DNA from: Thermoplasmata archaeon
GTDB lineage: Archaea > Thermoplasmatota > Penumbrarchaeia > Penumbrarchaeales > Penumbrarchaeaceae
Direction: 5' to 3'
Assembly (NCBI GenBank): GCA_023145185.1
Contig: JAGLEG010000404.1
Span: forward strand, 1 to 8,194
DNA length: 8,194 bases
The notes below the pieces were generated by a model, which saw only the letters and a list, made by a program, of their open reading frames with translations, ran no database searches and was not told the origin of the DNA. Of the stretch, positions 5,481 through 8,194 are shown one piece after another (position 1 is the stretch's first letter; every line of letters begins with the position of its first letter). The translations under genes were made by a program, and so were the position numbers.

Positions 5481-7838
5481 ATGTCCATATCGCATTTGTT
5501 CGAGGAGATGGGATTATCCGCCCCCGTCATGAGGGTAAAGCTCATGGGGGCTTCAGACCAGGAGATGGAGGGGATCTCCAGGGAGATGGCCATAGGCCTC
5601 TCACTGGATGAGATGAAGAGGGTGCAGGAGTATTTTGCCAAAGAGGGGAGGGACCCCCGGGATATCGAGCTGGAGGCGCTGGGGCAGGCCTGGTCCGAGC
5701 ACTGCTGTTACAAATCGTCCAAATATATCATGAAGCAGAATTTCATGAACCGCTCCTTTCCCCAGGCGCTGATCACAAGCGAGGACGCCGGAGTGGTGGA
5801 GTTCGATGACGACCACGCTTACGTGGTGGGACTGGAGAGCCACAACCACCCCTCCGCCATAGGGCCCTACGGTGGTTCGGCGACCGGGGTGGGGGGCATT
5901 ATTCGTGACGTGGTCTGCATGGGCGCCCAGCCCATAGCGGTCATCGACCCCCTCTTCTTCGGATCGCTTGACGCGAGAGAGGAGGAGATCCCCGAGGGGA
6001 TCAACCATCCCAAGTACATTTTCTCCGGGGTGGTTGCAGGGATCAGGGATTACGGCAACAGGATAGGCATCCCCACGGTCGCCGGCTCCGTCAATTTCCA
6101 CAGGGGATACACGGGAAACCCCCTGGTCAACGTGGGTGCGGTGGGCATCGCGAAGAAAAAGCACATCATCAGGAGCAGGGTGGGTGGGCCCGGCGAGATA
6201 TATATTCTGGCGGGGGGCCGGACCGGAAGGGACGGCATCCACGGGGTCACGTTCGCATCCGCCGACCTCTCCTCGGATTCGGAGGAGAAGGACCGGGGCT
6301 CCGTTCAGCTGGGAGATCCGATCGTGAAGGAGCCCATAATACACTCCTGCCTCGAGGCCAACGAGATGGGGCTGCTCAGGGGGATGAAGGACCTGGGTGG
6401 GGGCGGCCTTTCATGCGTAAGCGGTGAGATGGCCCTCGATGGCGGATGCGGTGCGATCATCCATCTGGATCGGATACCCCTCAAGGAGGAGGGGCTCAAA
6501 CCCTGGGAGATATGGGTGTCCGAATCCCAGGAGAGGATGATGGTATCCGTGCTTCCCCGCGACGTGGATGCGGTGATGCACATATTCAAGAAGTGGGACG
6601 TGGAGGCCGTGATCATCGGCGAGGTGGTACCCGAAAAACACGTCAAGGCGTTGTGGGAGGGGGAGGAGATCCTCAACATGGACCTGGATTTCTTTACAGC
6701 TGGACCCGAGTACTGCCGGGTAACGCTCCCCAGGGAGGTAAGCAGGGAGATATTGGAGGCGGATATTCCTCTGCCCGACAGGGGAGAGCTTGAGGCCTCG
6801 CTCCTTGTGCTCATGGAGGACCCCAATATCTGCAGCAGGGAGATGGTCTTCAGGACCTACGACCATGAGGTGAGGGCCAGGACCGTCGTCAAACCATACG
6901 TGGGCGATCCATTTTCTCCCGGCCCATCCGATGCTGCAGTGTTGAAGCCCCTTGAGGATTCCTGGAAGGGGATCGCCATCACCACTGACGTGAATCCGGG
7001 CATGTGCGAGATCGACCCGTACCGGGGCACCCTGTCAGCGTTGGACGAGTCGATCCGCAACCTGGTGTCCGTTGGGGCCAGGCCACATTCCCTGACCGAC
7101 TGTTTGAACTTCGGCAACCCCGAACGCCCCCACGTCATGTGGGAATTCAAGGAAGTCGTCGCAGGCCTGTCAGAAGCGTGCATCGCTTTTGACACCCCGG
7201 TCACCGGCGGAAACGTCAGTTTCTACAACGAAACAAAAGGAGAAGGGATCTTCCCCACCCCGACAATCGGGATGGTTGGACTTATTGAAGACATTGACAA
7301 TCGTATTCCAAGCCAGTTTCAACATCCGGGTGACAGCATCATCCTCATCGGCCGACTCACCGGTGAAGTGGGCGGCAGTGAATACCTGAAACAAAAAACA
7401 GGCAAAATACAGGGAAAATGTCCGGAAATCCGGCTCAGTGAAACCGCCGACATCATCCGGTTCATGGGAGAATGCTCGAATGAAAACATCCTCTCTTCCG
7501 CAAACGACGCCTCCGAAGGCGGCATCGCCGTGGCACTGGCTGAATGTTGTTTCGGTGAACCGGCAACCGGCTGTCAGATAGACCTGCTGTCCGGCAAAAT
7601 CCGCTCTGATTTTCTCCTTTTCGGCGAAAGCCAGAACATAATGGTCCTCTCCTGCCCCCCTGAAACCGCCGAAACCGTCCTGGAACTGGCCGAATCTCAC
7701 GGGCTTATGGCTTCAACAGTGGGCAAGGTAACGAGCAACACCTTTGAAATCGCCATTGACGGCAACACAGCCATTTCACAGTCAACGGGCAAGCTGAAGC
7801 AAACTTGGGACACCGCGCTGGAAGATCAGCTCCGCTAA
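5481..7838 (+). CDS. purL: Phosphoribosylformylglycinamidine synthase, PurL subunit (apparent archaeal-bacterial mosaic)
   Basis: This is the small-type PurL, 785 residues. It catalyses ATP-dependent conversion of formylglycinamide ribonucleotide to FGAM using ammonia supplied by PurQ. Family motifs occur in order: WSEHC (71-75), ESHNHPSA (119-126) with YGGSATGVGGIIRDV after it, a GG-rich loop in the first AIRS-like C domain, then a second AIRS-like half with DCLNFGNPE (540-548) and TPVTGGNVSFYNE. The length is slightly above the 720-750 common for the family. The frame is unbroken, but codon use changes sharply between codons 523 and 548. Upstream Glu is nearly all GAG and Arg mostly AGG; downstream all Glu are GAA and all Arg CGN. 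The N-terminal two thirds pair with archaeal purS, while the last 240 codons and the following DNA look bacterial. The product may therefore not exist as such in any cell. The enzyme identity is secure; the integrity of the gene is doubtful. Confidence 0.9.
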   Translation: MSISHLFEEMGLSAPVMRVKLMGASDQEMEGISREMAIGLSLDEMKRVQEYFAKEGRDPRDIELEALGQAWSEHCCYKSSKYIMKQNFMNRSFPQALITSEDAGVVEFDDDHAYVVGLESHNHPSAIGPYGGSATGVGGIIRDVVCMGAQPIAVIDPLFFGSLDAREEEIPEGINHPKYIFSGVVAGIRDYGNRIGIPTVAGSVNFHRGYTGNPLVNVGAVGIAKKKHIIRSRVGGPGEIYILAGGRTGRDGIHGVTFASADLSSDSEEKDRGSVQLGDPIVKEPIIHSCLEANEMGLLRGMKDLGGGGLSCVSGEMALDGGCGAIIHLDRIPLKEEGLKPWEIWVSESQERMMVSVLPRDVDAVMHIFKKWDVEAVIIGEVVPEKHVKALWEGEEILNMDLDFFTAGPEYCRVTLPREVSREILEADIPLPDRGELEASLLVLMEDPNICSREMVFRTYDHEVRARTVVKPYVGDPFSPGPSDAAVLKPLEDSWKGIAITTDVNPGMCEIDPYRGTLSALDESIRNLVSVGARPHSLTDCLNFGNPERPHVMWEFKEVVAGLSEACIAFDTPVTGGNVSFYNETKGEGIFPTPTIGMVGLIEDIDNRIPSQFQHPGDSIILIGRLTGEVGGSEYLKQKTGKIQGKCPEIRLSETADIIRFMGECSNENILSSANDASEGGIAVALAECCFGEPATGCQIDLLSGKIRSDFLLFGESQNIMVLSCPPETAETVLELAESHGLMASTVGKVTSNTFEIAIDGNTAISQSTGKLKQTWDTALEDQLR
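7083..7121. other. Composition breakpoint inside purL (chimera or recombination junction)
   Basis: The last AGG codon is at 7080-7082, the last GAG at 7047-7049, and the first downstream Glu codon is GAA at 7122-7124, followed by CGC for Arg. Between them lies the highly conserved DCLNFGNP coding stretch, where archaeal and bacterial genes can share nucleotide identity. The coordinates mark the interval in which the switch most likely occurs, not an exact base. Confidence 0.7.
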
Positions 7839-7846
7839 AGCGGAGC
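7829..7846 (+). repeat. Inverted repeat spanning the purL stop codon
   Basis: GCTCCGCT (7829-7836) and AGCGGAGC (7839-7846) are exact reverse complements, so the TAA stop (7836-7838) sits in the tip of a 7-bp hairpin with a TAAA loop. No T-run follows, so it is not a complete intrinsic terminator, though it could protect the mRNA 3' end. Confidence 0.5.
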
Positions 7847-7851
7847 AGTGG

Positions 7852-7876
7852 ATGGTGGATAGTGAATGGTGGATAG
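7852..7876 (+). repeat. Short tandem repeat with 14-bp period
   Basis: ATGGTGGATAGTGA (7852-7865) is followed directly by ATGGTGGATAG (7866-7876), and a partial GTGGAT lies just before. The block is purely intergenic and resembles the degenerate GTGGAT-type spacer repeats I associate with environmental bacterial genomes. Confidence 0.6.
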
Positions 7877-7950
7877 CTCGGAAAGGAATTGTAGATTTTT
7901 ATCCGGAAAAGTGAAGGCCGGGCTGCTACGCAGGCCACAGGAAAGAAAAA

Positions 7951-7974
7951 TTTGAGTTTGAGTCTGAGTTTAAG
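7951..7974 (+). repeat. Four degenerate TTTGAG hexamers
   Basis: TTTGAG, TTTGAG, TCTGAG and TTTAAG follow one another without spacing. This is a separate short-word tandem array from the one at 7852 and has no coding sense. Confidence 0.55.
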
Positions 7975-8026
7975 TGGAGAAAAGAGGGCGTTCGCCACTC
8001 CCAGCGTTTCTTTCTCTTGCCCCGCG

Positions 8027-8053
8027 AATCACAAGTGACGAGTTACAAATCAC
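8027..8053 (+). repeat. AATCAC/ACAAGT-type degenerate repeat
   Basis: AATCAC occurs at 8027-8032 and again at 8048-8053, with ACAAGTGAC and AGTTAC between them, giving related short words of about nine bases. It directly abuts the GC-rich hairpin at 8054-8070. Confidence 0.4.
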
Positions 8054-8070
8054 AGCCCCCGGAGGGGGCT
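8054..8070 (+). terminator. GC-rich hairpin, probable intrinsic terminator
   Basis: AGCCCCC (8054-8060) and GGGGGCT (8064-8070) pair perfectly around a GGA loop and are followed by TCTTGT, a weak T-rich tail. It lies about 215 bp after the purL stop and before the next start at 8186, so it would end plus-strand transcription reaching this point. The form is bacterial rather than archaeal. Confidence 0.55.
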
Positions 8071-8111
8071 TCTTGTCAAGTTCGGGATCCAATCTTTTTT
8101 AATGAATTACC

Positions 8112-8140
8112 TTGATTTTTAGTCCGATATCAGACATATT
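8112..8140 (+). promoter_or_regulatory. Weak bacterial sigma-70-like promoter
   Basis: TTGATT (8112-8117) and CATATT (8135-8140) are separated by 17 bp. Each matches four of six consensus positions. The position after the terminator hairpin and before the 8186 start is sensible, but in AT-rich DNA such matches are common. Confidence 0.25.
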
Positions 8141-8175
8141 GTTACCAGATGATTATATGTGGAGTCAATTTGTCT

Positions 8176-8194
8176 GGAGGCGCAAATGAAAGAA
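8176..8194 (+). CDS. Start of a gene running off the right edge (with strong ribosome site)
   Basis: GGAGG at 8176-8180 lies 5 nt before an ATG at 8186, and the frame reads Met-Lys-Glu to the window end. The GAA codon for Glu matches the bacterial-type segment. Nothing can be said about the product. The coding part begins at 8186; the interval includes its ribosome site. Confidence 0.5.

Larger units (their letters stand above)
7839..8185. other. 347-bp non-coding interval of bacterial character
   Basis: No convincing gene is present. From left to right it holds the second arm of the stop-codon hairpin, a 14-bp-period repeat (7852-7876), an A-rich block, four degenerate TTTGAG hexamers (7951-7974), an AATCAC/ACAAGT repeat (8027-8053), a GC-rich hairpin (8054-8070), a T-run (8095-8100), a weak bacterial promoter-like pair (8112-8140) and a ribosome site before a new start at 8186. 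A minus-strand open frame (7705-7998) was judged to be a shadow. Confidence 0.6.

Noticed and set aside
6305..6866. Overlapping minus-strand open frames opposite purL
   Set aside because: They are shadows of a strongly conserved enzyme gene, with no start signals or recognisable protein features.
7705..7998. Minus-strand open frame across the purL end and intergenic repeats
   Set aside because: Its LKLRLKLK segment comes from the TTTGAG-type repeat, and half of it is antisense to purL. There is no independent support for coding.
7839..8053. Repeats after purL as a CRISPR array
   Set aside because: The units are 6-14 bp, degenerate and lack uniform spacers. They do not have the size or regularity of CRISPR repeats.

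Overview
Most of this window (about 1-7080) reads as an archaeal chromosome segment. Support comes from a Nob1-type rRNA maturation nuclease, stand-alone PurS with a small-type PurL, a KaiC/GvpD-like ATPase, AT-rich TATA-like boxes about 23-26 nt before some starts (leaderless mRNAs), and strong GAG and AGG codon preference. A Thermoplasmatota-type euryarchaeon is my best guess, but this is inference and not proven by any one gene.

Layout from left to right: a possible C-terminal tail of an unknown protein ending in a hairpin (3-106); nob1 (+); a RecA/KaiC-like ATPase (-) convergent with nob1 and overlapping it by 17 bp; a divergent small acidic protein (+); an OPT-family oligopeptide transporter (-), whose stop lies 4 bp from the small gene; a zinc-ribbon membrane protein (-) just upstream of the transporter and on its strand; then purS and purL (+), divergent from the zinc-ribbon gene and forming a tight pair for the fourth step of purine synthesis.

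The strongest anomaly is inside purL. The reading frame is intact for 785 codons, but codon use changes abruptly between about 7050 and 7122. Before it, Glu is almost always GAG (about 46 of 48 by hand count) and Arg is mostly AGG. After it, all 23 Glu codons are GAA and all Arg codons are CGN. The switch falls in the conserved DCLNFGNPE block. Everything after it looks bacterial: degenerate short tandem repeats in the intergenic space, a GC-rich terminator-like hairpin, a strong Shine-Dalgarno and a new start at 8186. The purQ expected after an archaeal purL is absent. Either the contig is a metagenome assembly chimera, joined at a conserved purL stretch, or it records homologous recombination between archaeal and bacterial purL. 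I consider the assembly chimera more likely.

No CRISPR array, insertion sequence, tRNA or rRNA gene was seen.
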